Positions 43,507 to 51,131 of a DNA stretch of 64,000 nt are shown here, one piece after another (position 1 is the first letter of the stretch; every line of letters starts with the position of its first letter). A program made the translations under genes and the position numbers. Source of the DNA: Streptomyces spiroverticillatus. Lineage in GTDB: Bacteria; Actinomycetota; Actinomycetes; Streptomycetales; Streptomycetaceae. A model generated the notes under the pieces. The model worked only from the letters and a program-made list of their open reading frames with translations, was not told where the DNA came from and ran no database searches. The DNA lies in the NCBI GenBank assembly GCA_014650415.1, contig BMUX01000001.1, forward strand, positions 1 through 64,000, written 5' to 3'.

Positions 43507-44784
43507 GTGATCGAAGCTTCAGTCAACGCGCTGCCCGGAGTGACAGCCCTCTTCCTCGTCCTGGCGGCACTCCTCGCGCTGCCTGCCGCCCTGTGGGCCC
43601 GCGCCCGGGACCGAAGCCCCTACCTGGCCGCAGCGACGGCCGTACTCTTCGCCGGGGCCCTGGCGGTCACCCTCGCTCCGGGGCACAACGCTGCCCCGGC
43701 GGAGCGGGTGTGCGCGACCGGCACCTCCCTGCACGGGGCACTGCAAACCGTCCCCGGCCAGCTCAACGCGGTGATCTTCGCGCTGCCGTGTCTCCTTCTC
43801 GTCCTCGCCACCCGCCGTCCACTCACCTCGCTCGGCGTGGTCTGCCTGACCGTTCCGGGGGTGGAGCTGGCCCAAGCACTTCTCCCCCTCGGCCGTAGCT
43901 GCACCTTCATCGATCTCACGCTCAACTGCCTGGGTGCGGCTGCCGGTTGGTCAGCGGGTGCCCTGCTGCTCGGGCTGCGCGAGCGTGCGGGTGCCTTTCC
44001 CCGTTCCGAGGTGGTGCGGGGCACCGCCTTCACCGCGTGCGGCGCGCTGGCCGTCCTGACGCTCTTCCAGACCGCGATCACCCCTGTGGCGGGCCTCTCC
44101 GACGGCCAGGACCTGACAGCCTCCCAACTGCGCTGGGCCCGGGCGACCTCGACCGCCCTCTTCGGGCCCGGCACCCGGATCAACAGGATCCAGCAGACGC
44201 CACAACTCGGCGACCAGCCGCTGCGCATCGCCGTCTACACCGACAAGGGCCGCACCGAGCTGGACTGGGACCACCAACGGATCTTTTCGGCGGAGTCGTA
44301 CGACCACCAGGGCACCCGGGGGCACTGGGACGACCGCCGCATCCGGGCACGCGCGGAGGAGTTCGCCGCCCGCTGGTTCCCCGGGCAGACGCGTGCGCTC
44401 CGTCCCCGTGTCGAACGCCTCGGCCCGGTCGGCGGCCCGACGCTCGTCACCTACCGGCGCTACCGCCACGGCGTCCTGATGCCCATGCGCCTGGACTTCA
44501 CCCTCACCGGCGGCGGCGACCTCATGGCACTCACCACCCGCTTCGCCCCCGACCCCGTCCTCCCGGCCCCGCGTCTCAGCCGCACCGAGGCGGAGCGTCG
44601 GGCGGCGCGGGCCAGCGGCAGTACGGTGATCGGCTCCGGCTTCCTCCTGGCCGAGCAGGTGCACGAGCAGTGGCGCCCCCTGTGGCTGGTGAACGTCGGC
44701 ACCCGTGGCAAGGCGGAACGCGCCGTACGGATCGACGCGGTGACAGGCGCCCTCACCACCCCGGACCCGCCACGCGACTACTGA
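43507..44784 (+). CDS. VanZ-like membrane protein with C-terminal soluble domain
   Basis: A 425-aa protein. The N-terminal 190 residues form about five TM helices with a VanZ-like core (VELAQALLPLGRSCTFIDLTLN followed by the GAAAGW segment). The C-terminal 220 residues are outside-type mixed alpha/beta with a PepSY-like end (VNVGTRGKAERAVRIDAVTG). VanZ-domain proteins are linked to envelope biology and glycopeptide tolerance. The GTG at 43507 follows AGGGAAG. Probably expressed with the small secreted protein upstream. Confidence 0.8.
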   Translation: MIEASVNALPGVTALFLVLAALLALPAALWARARDRSPYLAAATAVLFAGALAVTLAPGHNAAPAERVCATGTSLHGALQTVPGQLNAVIFALPCLLLVLATRRPLTSLGVVCLTVPGVELAQALLPLGRSCTFIDLTLNCLGAAAGWSAGALLLGLRERAGAFPRSEVVRGTAFTACGALAVLTLFQTAITPVAGLSDGQDLTASQLRWARATSTALFGPGTRINRIQQTPQLGDQPLRIAVYTDKGRTELDWDHQRIFSAESYDHQGTRGHWDDRRIRARAEEFAARWFPGQTRALRPRVERLGPVGGPTLVTYRRYRHGVLMPMRLDFTLTGGGDLMALTTRFAPDPVLPAPRLSRTEAERRAARASGSTVIGSGFLLAEQVHEQWRPLWLVNVGTRGKAERAVRIDAVTGALTTPDPPRDY

Positions 44785-45064
44785 AGCCGATGAGCCACAG
44801 GTGCCCATGCTGAACGGCCGAGATTTCCCACTCCGGCGACAGGCCCATCACCCGTTGGCCCCAACCCCTCGGGCCTGGTCCGTGTCGGCCGCATACCTTC
44901 GGAGGAGACTCACGGAAGGCGGCTTGTCCATGAGGTTCCCTGCCCAACTCCTCGAAGGAGCACAAAGCCGTGCGGGCACGATGCTGGAACTCCACCACCG
45001 TGCGGTGGACGCACTGTGAACAGGACCGTTGGAACTACCCTCCGCTCGTCACGTGGTGACCCCG

Positions 45065-45379
45065 ATGAGCGAACACCTCAACGTCATCGCCACTCGCATC
45101 TTCGAAGCAGGGGAAGAGCGCGAAATCGTGGTGACCTTCGGTGCGCCCTTGCCCGTCGGTGAGGACGAATGGGTGTGCACCTACCGCATTTCGGGACTGA
45201 CACGCCCGGACGGGCAGCCGCTCAGCAGCAGCTCGGAAGGAGGGGAGTCGCACGGCCACGACGGGGTGCAGGCGATTCGTGGAGCCCTGACCATGGCCAA
45301 CGCCACGCTGGTGAACGCCCGGACCAAGTGGGGCGTACCCCTCACCTTCCTGGGCCAGCAAGACCTCATGCTGGAGTGA
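45065..45379 (+). CDS. Small hypothetical protein (DUF6968-like)
   Basis: A 104-aa soluble protein (MSEHLNVIATRIFEAGEE start; VTFGAPLPVGEDEWVC centre). From memory it resembles the DUF6968 family of actinobacterial orphans; the assignment is tentative. The ATG at 45065 is weakly supported (no clear Shine-Dalgarno). The 280-bp gap before it holds a poor 28-codon frame (44931-45019) that is not called. Confidence 0.65.
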   Translation: MSEHLNVIATRIFEAGEEREIVVTFGAPLPVGEDEWVCTYRISGLTRPDGQPLSSSSEGGESHGHDGVQAIRGALTMANATLVNARTKWGVPLTFLGQQDLMLE

Positions 45380-45466
45380 CGACCGGGGCGGGGAAAATCC
45401 GGGTTGTACCCCCGAAGCATGCCGCCCCCGCTTTCGGCAACAACCGCGCCACACACACCACTTGAC

Positions 45467-45482
45467 CTCGATCGCGGTCGAG
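45467..45482. promoter_or_regulatory. Inverted repeat next to a TTGACC hexamer
   Basis: CTCGA-N6-TCGAG (45467-45482) overlaps TTGACC (45462-45467) just 17 nt before the ATG of the ABM-type gene. A -35 here would put the transcript start at or near the start codon. Possibly an operator of a MerR- or MarR-like factor; no regulator is adjacent. Confidence 0.35.
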
Positions 45483-45498
45483 ATTGGAGAGTCGCGCC

Positions 45499-45992
45499 AT
45501 GACTGCCACCGCCCCCGACCTCCGGCCGATCGCCCCCCCGACCCTGCCCGCCCCGACGCGGGCCTCGTCCTGGCCTCGCTGCGACACACCGAGGGGCCCG
45601 AACACCAGCGACGCGTCATGTCCGGCGTCATGGAAGCCTGGGAGAAAGCTCCGCTGCCGGCCGCCTACCTGGCCCGCCACTGCCTGGCAGGTTCCGACGG
45701 CCGTACGATCCTCAACTTCGCCCAGTGGACAACCTCCGAAGCACACCGGATCTTCGCCGCCGACCCACGCAACCAGCAGACTCTGGGCGATGCCGTCCAG
45801 GCCCTGTACTCGGCCGACCCACCGGGCCGTTACGCACCCCACCGCCGGACCGGCCGGAGCAGCGGGGCCGCCCACTTCTTCGTCGCCGAGACCGGACGAC
45901 GGCTCCTCGCGCTTGCCGGGTACGAGGACCAACCCGCCGGTGCCGCCCTCCACTTCCGCCCGTTCCGCGGCCTGGTGCGACCGGAGCGCTAG
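45499..45992 (+). pseudogene. Antibiotic-biosynthesis-monooxygenase-like (ABM) gene with apparent frameshift
   Basis: The ATG at 45499 has a good ribosome site (TTGGAGAG) and opens MTATAPDLRPIAPP, but this frame then turns into low-quality sequence. The ABM-like sequence (AGLVLASLRHTEGPEHQRRV, then AYLARHCLAGSDGRTILNFAQW) continues in the next frame to the stop at 45992. The switch coincides with seven C residues at 45533-45539; eight would restore one reading frame of about 164 aa. So it is a frameshift mutation, sequencing error or slippage site. ABM proteins are small heme- or cofactor-free oxygenases. An internal ATG at 45618 could give a truncated product. Confidence 0.65.
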
Positions 45993-46023
45993 GCTCCGCA
46001 CCCTGCTGCGGGGACCGCAGGCC

Positions 46024-46050
46024 CGTCTAGGCCAGAACCTGACCTAGACG
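46024..46050. promoter_or_regulatory. 27-bp near-perfect palindrome upstream of the VOC gene
   Basis: Left arm CGTCTAGGCCAG and right arm CTGACCTAGACG (one mismatch in 12) around centre AAC, 49 nt before the VOC start codon and just upstream of a possible -10 (TACTGT). Size and symmetry fit a dimeric repressor operator. No regulator gene is adjacent. Confidence 0.65.
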
Positions 46051-46098
46051 GTCTCTACTGTGGTCCCCACGCATCAGTGGAGCGATGAAGGAGCAACC

Positions 46099-46509
46099 GT
46101 GCTGCGAGGACTCACCACCGTCAGGTTCCACGCCACCGACTTGGCCGCCGCGAAGCGCTGGTACATCGAACTGCTGGGCGTGGAACCGTACTTCGAGCGG
46201 CCGGGGTACGCGGAATTCCGCTTCGGCGACCACCAGCACGAACTGGGCCTGCTGGACAGCGCGTACGCGGGTCAGCTGGGCGGCACCGAGGACCGGGAGG
46301 CCACCGGTCCGACCGGTGCGGTCGTCTACTGGCACGTGGACGACGTGCCCGCGACCCTCGCCCGACTGGGCTCCATGGGCGCGAAGGAGCACGAGGCGCC
46401 ACGGGACTTCGGCGGGGGCTTCGTCGGCGCGTCGGTCCTCGACCCGTTCGGGAACGTCCTCGGAGTCATGTACAACCCGCATTACCTGGCCATGCTTGCC
46501 ACCTCGTAG
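46099..46509 (+). CDS. VOC-family (glyoxalase/bleomycin-resistance fold) protein
   Basis: A 136-aa protein with paired beta-alpha-beta modules: VRFHATDLAAAKRWYIELLG at the start, YAEFRFGDHQHELGLL, then VVYWHVDDVPATLARLG and a final DPFGNVLGVMYNP. His and Glu at the usual metal positions (VRFH, VYWH, Glu less clear) suggest a metal-dependent lyase or dioxygenase, or a drug-binding protein. The GTG at 46099 follows AAGGAG with a 6-nt gap. Probably repressed at the long palindrome upstream. Confidence 0.88.
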   Translation: MLRGLTTVRFHATDLAAAKRWYIELLGVEPYFERPGYAEFRFGDHQHELGLLDSAYAGQLGGTEDREATGPTGAVVYWHVDDVPATLARLGSMGAKEHEAPRDFGGGFVGASVLDPFGNVLGVMYNPHYLAMLATS

Positions 46510-46754
46510 TCACGCCGCCGGAGAAGCCTCCCCTCGGACCCTTGCCCCGTACCGGCGACATTTCGAGTACGGGGCAAGGGTTGGATCGCGTTTTCGCACG
46601 GGCTGACGGGTGGCGTCCGCCTTCACTGCGGCGAGGAACTCACCCCAGGCGGCGGGGCAGTGAAATGGGGTGCCCCGTTCGCGGTCCGGGCCACCCCGAC
46701 ACACTCGACGGCCGAGCCGCCCCCTGGACCAGGAGGCTGCCCTGAACCGGTCAC
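46510..46754 (-). pseudogene. Decayed fourth DUF397 gene
   Basis: A GTG at 46754 overlaps the stop of the preceding DUF397 gene (GTGA), as for its intact siblings. The reading starts like them (VTG...GGGSAVECVGVARTANG) but then runs out of frame. The C-terminal DUF397 half (RGTPFHCPAAWGEFLAAVKAD) is found in the next frame and runs to a stop at 46510. The VRDTK segment between is missing, so a small deletion of a non-multiple of three explains it. Interpreted as a degenerate copy. Confidence 0.65.
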
Positions 46755-46972
46755 GATGCACCGGTCTGCCGCCCGAGGGCCCCTTCCTTGAGGGCGGCAA
46801 CGAACGTGTTCCACCCGGCGGGACCGTAGAACTGGGTCGCCGGGCCACGGTCCTTGGTATCGCGCACAGCACGACCGCCATCGACGGTGTGGGCAACCTC
46901 AACGCAGTCCTGAGAACCCCCCTGTGACGCGCTGGGCTTCTTGAACTCGGTTGTGACGCGCCGGTCAATCAT
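46751..46972 (-). CDS. DUF397 protein, third copy
   Basis: A 73-aa DUF397 protein (MIDRRVTTEFKKPSASQGG, then GGRAVRDTKDRG, ending with WNTFVAALKEG plus a short tail). Very similar to the second copy, so probably a recent duplicate. Its ATG overlaps the previous stop. DUF397 proteins (AbaA-ORF D type) partner with WhiJ-like XRE regulators in Streptomyces and are proposed to act as their small antagonists. Confidence 0.88.
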   Translation of the reverse strand: MIDRRVTTEFKKPSASQGGSQDCVEVAHTVDGGRAVRDTKDRGPATQFYGPAGWNTFVAALKEGALGRQTGAS

Positions 46973-47169
46973 CGGAACGCCCCTTCCTTGAGAGCAGAAA
47001 CGAAAACGTTCCACTGAGCGAGTCCATAGAACTGGGTCGCCCGGCCGCGGTCCTTGGTGTCCCGTACGGCACGGCCACCGTCGGCGGTCTGCGCGACCTC
47101 GACGCACTCCTGGGAACCCCCCTGCGATGCGCTGGACTTCTTGAACCCGGTCACGGTGCGTCGGTTCAT
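46969..47169 (-). CDS. DUF397 protein, second copy
   Basis: A 66-aa DUF397 protein ([44 protein letters not shown] end). Starts with ATGA overlap on the first copy's stop. Shares long identical runs with the third copy, indicating tandem duplication. Confidence 0.9.
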   Translation of the reverse strand: MNRRTVTGFKKSSASQGGSQECVEVAQTADGGRAVRDTKDRGRATQFYGLAQWNVFVSALKEGAFR

Positions 47170-47375
47170 CGCCGAAGGCTCCCCTCCTTGAGGCCTGCTA
47201 CGAAGTCGTTCCACCCAGCGGCCCCGTAGAACTGAGTCGCCCGGTCACGGCCCTTGGTGTCCCGTACCGCGCACCCGCCTTCCGCCAGCCGCGCGACTTC
47301 CACGCACTCCGTACCCTCACCTCCGCCGGAGTACGACGACTTGCGGAAGGGGCTGACGATGGACTTGTCGCTCAC
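47166..47375 (-). CDS. DUF397 protein, first copy
   Basis: A 69-aa DUF397 protein (SPFRKSSYSGGGEGTECVEVA, CAVRDTKGRDRATQF, WNDFVAGLKEG). It has the canonical SSYS motif, unlike the SSAS of the later copies, so it is the more ancestral-looking member. The GTG at 47375 overlaps the stop of the XRE regulator (GTGA), the conserved arrangement of WhiJ/DUF397 pairs. Confidence 0.92.
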   Translation of the reverse strand: MSDKSIVSPFRKSSYSGGGEGTECVEVARLAEGGCAVRDTKGRDRATQFYGAAGWNDFVAGLKEGSLRR

Positions 47376-48253
47376 GAATCCTCGTTCTCTGCGCTGATGC
47401 TGCTCATGGTGTTGCCGATGAAGGCCGCGCTCTGGCTCGGCGTGAGGGCGGCCGACCTGAGCGTGTCGAAGGCGTGGACGTATCCAGCCATCAGGTCGTG
47501 CTGTTCGAGGATCACGCTGTTCGACAGCGTGTCCAGGACGATCGCCTCCGGCGACGCCTCCTGCGCGTAGGCGAGCGCCACGAAGGCCGGTGCCACCCGG
47601 GCTGCGGCCCACTCGCTGACCGGCAGGACCTGGATGGTCATGTTCGGCTGACGCGCCATTTTCCGGAGGTGCGCGAGCTGTTCCAGATGCACTGAGGACG
47701 ACGGCATCGGGCTCGTCAGGGCGGGCTCCCAGATCACCGCCGCGAAGCGAGCACCCGAGTCCTCGAACACCCTCCGCCGTTCCTGGCGCACCTTGACGAT
47801 CGCGTCAACGGCCTCGTCGGTGATCACTTCCGGATTGGCCTCGGCCAACGACCGCGTGTAGTCCGGCGTCTGCAGGAGACCCGGGATGAACACGGGCTGC
47901 CACGTCCGGATGTACGTCGCGTCGGCCTCCAGCGTGAGGAAGTCACCGAGCAGATCGACCACTCGGGACTTCGCACCGAAGTCCATCCACCAGCCCCGCT
48001 TGTTGCTGTCCCGCGCCAGCTTCTCCAGCCGGCGCCGCTCCTCCGCGTCCTCCACCCCGTACAGGTCGAGCAGCACCCGCACGTCACCCACCCGCGCGCT
48101 GACCGAACCGGACTCGATCCGACTGATTTTGGCTGTCGAACAGTCAACCGCTTCCGCCGCATGTTCCTGGTCGAGACGGGCGTTCAGCCGCAGCCTCTTG
48201 AGTGACGCGCCCAGCCGCCTACTGCGCACAGTGGGCTTCCCACCTGCGGGCAT
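47372..48253 (-). CDS. WhiJ-like XRE-family regulator (HTH + DUF5753)
   Basis: A 293-aa DNA-binding protein: N-terminal XRE HTH at about residues 10-65 (LGASLKRLRLNARLDQEHAA, STAKISRIESGSVS) and a C-terminal DUF5753 domain (IPGLLQTPDYTRSL, VRQERRRVFED, MTIQVLPVSEW). It belongs to the WhiJ/BldB-locus class that controls development and antibiotic genes in streptomycetes. GAGAGGGG precedes the ATG at 48253. It is first in an operon with four DUF397 genes, divergent from an ATPase gene. Confidence 0.93.
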   Translation of the reverse strand: MPAGGKPTVRSRRLGASLKRLRLNARLDQEHAAEAVDCSTAKISRIESGSVSARVGDVRVLLDLYGVEDAEERRRLEKLARDSNKRGWWMDFGAKSRVVDLLGDFLTLEADATYIRTWQPVFIPGLLQTPDYTRSLAEANPEVITDEAVDAIVKVRQERRRVFEDSGARFAAVIWEPALTSPMPSSSVHLEQLAHLRKMARQPNMTIQVLPVSEWAAARVAPAFVALAYAQEASPEAIVLDTLSNSVILEQHDLMAGYVHAFDTLRSAALTPSQSAAFIGNTMSSISAENEDS

Positions 48254-48328
48254 GCCGTCCCCTCTCTCCTCGGCATCAGTCTGCACGCCAACGGCGCACG
48301 CACGCCGGCCACTTCAGGGTGAAGCGAT

Positions 48329-48376
48329 CCTGCAAGCTTGCATCACTGAACCGCTTGCCGTCAGTCGGCTTGCAGG
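48329..48376. promoter_or_regulatory. Clustered GCTTGCA half-sites in the XRE/ATPase divergent gap
   Basis: CCTGCAAGC (48329-48337) and GCTTGCAGG (48368-48376) are exact inverted copies. The first overlaps the perfect palindrome GCAAGCTTGC (48332-48341), and a fourth GCTTGCC lies at 48353-48359. These are the likely binding sites for the divergent WhiJ-like regulator. Confidence 0.6.
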
Positions 48377-48472
48377 TCTAGCGCGATTACCGTCACGCAC
48401 GGTGCTACAAAGGGGACGGTGGGTGATCAACTCCGGCCTGCCCAACCCCACTTGGCCCCACTTGGAGACGCC

Positions 48473-48880
48473 ATGTCCGGACGCACCAGCAGCACCACCT
48501 TCCGCTCCCGGAAACCCTCCGTCGCCGCCGCCCGCCAGCACGTCAAAGCAACCCTCATCGACTGGAAGCTCGGCCTCCTCCTCGACGACGCCACCCTCAT
48601 CACCAGCGAGCTGGCCACCAACGCCCTCGCCCACGCGACCGGCATCGGCGACCACTTCACCCTCACCCTCCGTCGCCGCCCCGGCATCCTCGCCATCGAA
48701 GTGGCCGACTCCTACCAGTGGGCCATGCCCGAACTGCGCAAGCCCGACGGCCCGTTGGACCCGAGCGGCCGGGGCCTGATCCTCGTGGACGCCCTCAGCG
48801 CCAACTGGGGCGTACGCCCGCGCGACCCCGGCAAGACCGTCTGGGCCCACCTGCCGGTCACGGCCACCGCACCCCGGTGA
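48473..48880 (+). CDS. Anti-sigma-like ATP-binding protein (HATPase_c_2, RsbW/AbaA-ORF C type)
   Basis: A 135-aa GHKL ATPase domain: N-box ITSELATNALAHA (about residues 42-54), G1-like VADSYQ, G2 PSGRGLILVDAL. Such stand-alone domains act as anti-sigma-factor kinases or related regulators, and they are a fixed partner of WhiJ/DUF397 loci in Streptomyces. The ATG at 48473 follows TTGGAG. It overlaps the next gene by 4 nt (GTGA). Confidence 0.9.
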   Translation: MSGRTSSTTFRSRKPSVAAARQHVKATLIDWKLGLLLDDATLITSELATNALAHATGIGDHFTLTLRRRPGILAIEVADSYQWAMPELRKPDGPLDPSGRGLILVDALSANWGVRPRDPGKTVWAHLPVTATAPR

Positions 48881-49224
48881 ACCCGGAGCCCGCCTGGCGG
48901 TGCGAGTTCACCGCCGCCGGGACCAGCGGCGCCACCGTCCGCCAGGCCGTGAACGTCACCACACCCACCCGCGCCATGATCTGGATGCGCACCTCCCTCC
49001 GCACCCTCGTCTCCGGCCTCTCCCCCACCGAACGCCAAGCCGCCTACACCTGGCTCGACTTCGGCCAGTGGGAGGCCATGGCCACCCTGCACGCAGGCGA
49101 CCCGTACACCTTCCGCACCACCCTCCACGGCATGGAACTGGCCTGGACCGCCCGCCGCGTCCTCCTGCTCCCCCTCGTCCCACACATCCCACAGAACGAA
49201 AACGCCCCGACAGGCCGGTCCTAA
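48877..49224 (+). CDS. Hypothetical protein coupled to the ATP-binding protein
   Basis: A 115-aa soluble protein of unknown family (WRCEFTAAGTSGATV start; LSPTERQAAYTWLDFGQWEAM centre). The GTG at 48877 lies in the ATPase stop (GTGA), so it is translationally coupled. Probably a locus-specific accessory of the WhiJ/AbaA-type module. Confidence 0.75.
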   Translation: MNPEPAWRCEFTAAGTSGATVRQAVNVTTPTRAMIWMRTSLRTLVSGLSPTERQAAYTWLDFGQWEAMATLHAGDPYTFRTTLHGMELAWTARRVLLLPLVPHIPQNENAPTGRS

Positions 49225-49275
49225 GCGGCCTGACGGGGCTCATCGCCCGACTCAAACACAGTGAGTGAACGACGT

Positions 49276-49560
49276 ATGCGCGACCTTATCGCCCACGCCC
49301 TGCACTTCGTCCTACGAATCCTGCTTCCCGCACAGGGCCGGCACCGGAGCCCCGCCGCCGTCCAGGCACCCGAGCCTCTCCGCCCCGTACCGCCTGTGCG
49401 CCGCCCCACCCCCGCCCACGAGGACCTGCACCTCTTCGTCGAGCAGCAGATCCAGCGGGCCATCGAGCACCGCCGCCTCCAGCACGAGCGCCGCTTCGCC
49501 CTCAGCGAGGCCCTCGCCGGACGCGACCACCCGTACAGCTACCCGGGGGCACCCTTCTAG
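49276..49560 (+). CDS. Small basic hypothetical protein
   Basis: A 94-aa protein starting MRDLIAHALHFVLRILLPAQ, an amphipathic or membrane-associated helix, followed by a Pro-rich stretch and a charged helix (FVEQQIQRAIEHRRLQHERR). An in-frame GTG at 49261 is an alternative start; neither has a strong ribosome site. Same strand as the ATPase pair, 51 bp downstream. Function unknown. Confidence 0.7.
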   Translation: MRDLIAHALHFVLRILLPAQGRHRSPAAVQAPEPLRPVPPVRRPTPAHEDLHLFVEQQIQRAIEHRRLQHERRFALSEALAGRDHPYSYPGAPF

Positions 49561-49564
49561 CCCC

Positions 49565-50428
49565 TCAGCGGAAGTCCGCCGCGTGGTCCGCCGCCCACTC
49601 CCGGAAGGACCGCGCCGGAGTGCCCGTGATGCGCTCGACCTCGTCGTTGACCGGCTCCGGGTCGGCGAGCATCTGGGCCTGGGCCGGCACGATGGCCTCC
49701 ACCAGCTCCGCCGGGTAGCCCGCGGCCTTCATCTCCTCGGCGGCCTCGTCCAGCGTGATCTCCTCGAACCGCAGCGGCCGACCGATCGCCTCACCTATCA
49801 GCGCCACCTGCCTTTCCTGGGTGACCAGTTCGGGGCCGGTGATGAGGGGGCGGGCGCCGAGCAGGGCGTCGGTCGTCAGCGCCTGGACGGCGACCGCCGC
49901 CATGTCCGCCTCGTGGATCAGCGGGCGGGCCAGTCGCGCCAACGGCGCCCGTACCGCGCCCGTGGTGCGGACCTCCTCCGCCCAGCCCAGCGTGTTGCCC
50001 GCGAACCCGGTGGGCCGCAGCGCCGTCCATTCCAGGCCCGACGCCTCGACCAGCCGCTCCAGCTCCGTGTGGAACAGGGTGATCGCCTCGCCCGGTTCCT
50101 CCGCCTGGTCCGCGACCCCGGCGGACGACAGGTACACCACCCGGCGGGCGTGCTTCCCGATCGCGTCGATCACGTCCGACGCACCCTCGGCGCTCAGGAA
50201 CGGCCACACCAGGAAGACCGCGTCGACCCCCTCCAGTGCTGTGCCGAGCGACGCGGGGTCGGCGAGATCGCCGCGCACCGCCTGCACGCCGTCCGGGAAG
50301 TCCGGCGCCTTCCCCCGCACCAGCGCCCGTACGGGCACGCCCGCCGCGTGCAGTTGGGCCACCACCGCGCCGCCGACCTTCCCCGTCGCACCGGTCACCA
50401 GGATCGTGGGCTGAGTGGGCTGAGTCAT
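49565..50428 (-). CDS. NmrA-like NAD(P)-binding protein (atypical SDR)
   Basis: A 287-aa Rossmann protein: TGATGKVGG at residues 12-20 (NmrA/QOR2-type NAD(P) motif), YLSSAGVAD, TALRPTGFAGN and a C-terminal substrate-like domain. No canonical YxxxK, as expected for NmrA-like redox sensors or quinone/NAD(P)H-binding proteins. AGGAG precedes the ATG at 50428. Its promoter gap holds a 12-bp palindrome. Convergent with the small basic gene, separated by only 4 bp. Confidence 0.9.
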   Translation of the reverse strand: MTQPTQPTILVTGATGKVGGAVVAQLHAAGVPVRALVRGKAPDFPDGVQAVRGDLADPASLGTALEGVDAVFLVWPFLSAEGASDVIDAIGKHARRVVYLSSAGVADQAEEPGEAITLFHTELERLVEASGLEWTALRPTGFAGNTLGWAEEVRTTGAVRAPLARLARPLIHEADMAAVAVQALTTDALLGARPLITGPELVTQERQVALIGEAIGRPLRFEEITLDEAAEEMKAAGYPAELVEAIVPAQAQMLADPEPVNDEVERITGTPARSFREWAADHAADFR

Positions 50429-50447
50429 CGGGGGTCTCCTCGGTTCG

Positions 50448-50459
50448 CGTACGTACGCA
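50448..50459. promoter_or_regulatory. 12-bp palindrome in the NmrA-like promoter
   Basis: GCGTACGTACGC is a perfect palindrome 20 nt upstream of the NmrA-like start, followed by ATGTATGTACGT, which extends the GTAC theme; another CGTACGTC lies farther up. Possible operator of an HxlR/MarR-type factor; no such gene adjoins. Confidence 0.45.
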
Positions 50460-50525
50460 TGTATGTACGTCGTCGGCTTCGATGACCCGACTCTCGTACG
50501 TCAACCAAGGTTCAGGTCAAGCACC

Positions 50526-51107
50526 CTAGGTGCACTGCCACAGGAAGCGGCCCTCACCCCCGTCCGGGGCCAGGAACGCGTAACCGATCCCCGCGTCACC
50601 GAAGTTGACGTACACCGGCATCGCCGTCGCGTCGAGCTGGACCAGCAGGTCCCACGGCTTGCCCTCCTCCTCGCCCGGCGTCTCCTCGCCCTGGAGCCAC
50701 AGGGGTTCCACGCCCGGGCCGCCCAGGAACTGCCAGCTCTCGCCGTCCTCGTCCAGCTTTCCCGGTACGGCCAGGTGGTCGTCCCCGAGGGAGGGGCCGG
50801 AGGTCAGGTCACGTACACCGGCGACGAAGGCCGGCACGCGACCGCCCGGCTGCACGATCACCGCGTTCTCGCCGCCGTCGGGGACGAAGGTGCCCGGCGC
50901 GTTCTCCGTCATGAAGACGTACGCCAGGCGGTCGCCCGGCAGCTCGAACTGGCCGATGAACTCCATCGGTTCGCCCGAGTCCTTGGACAGCGGCCACTGC
51001 GCGGACTCCAGCCAGACCGGCTGCCCGCCCACCTTCGTGACCGGCTCCCCCACCACCCGCCCCGCAGGCACGAACTCCACCGGAACCGGACCGGACTCCA
51101 CCACCAT
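50526..51107 (-). CDS. DUF1963-like (YwqG-type) protein
   Basis: A 193-aa soluble protein, tentatively DUF1963 (VGGQPVWLESAQWP near residue 28, then MEFIGQFELP and YVFMTEN), rich in Trp/Gly and acidic. Function unknown. GGGAGG precedes the ATG at 51107. It lies behind a PafBC/RecA-NDp-type promoter motif, suggesting DNA-damage induction. Confidence 0.8.
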   Translation of the reverse strand: MVVESGPVPVEFVPAGRVVGEPVTKVGGQPVWLESAQWPLSKDSGEPMEFIGQFELPGDRLAYVFMTENAPGTFVPDGGENAVIVQPGGRVPAFVAGVRDLTSGPSLGDDHLAVPGKLDEDGESWQFLGGPGVEPLWLQGEETPGEEEGKPWDLLVQLDATAMPVYVNFGDAGIGYAFLAPDGGEGRFLWQCT

Positions 51108-51131
51108 CGCGAACCTCCCGCAAACAGACGA

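Noticed and set aside
44931..45019. 28-codon frame before the DUF6968-like gene
   Set aside because: Has a weak GGAAGG upstream but poor codon bias and no recognisable sequence; too little evidence.
46500..48300. Prophage or integrated element around the DUF397 array
   Set aside because: No integrase, tRNA, att-like repeats or structural phage genes; WhiJ/DUF397 loci are normal chromosomal features of streptomycetes.
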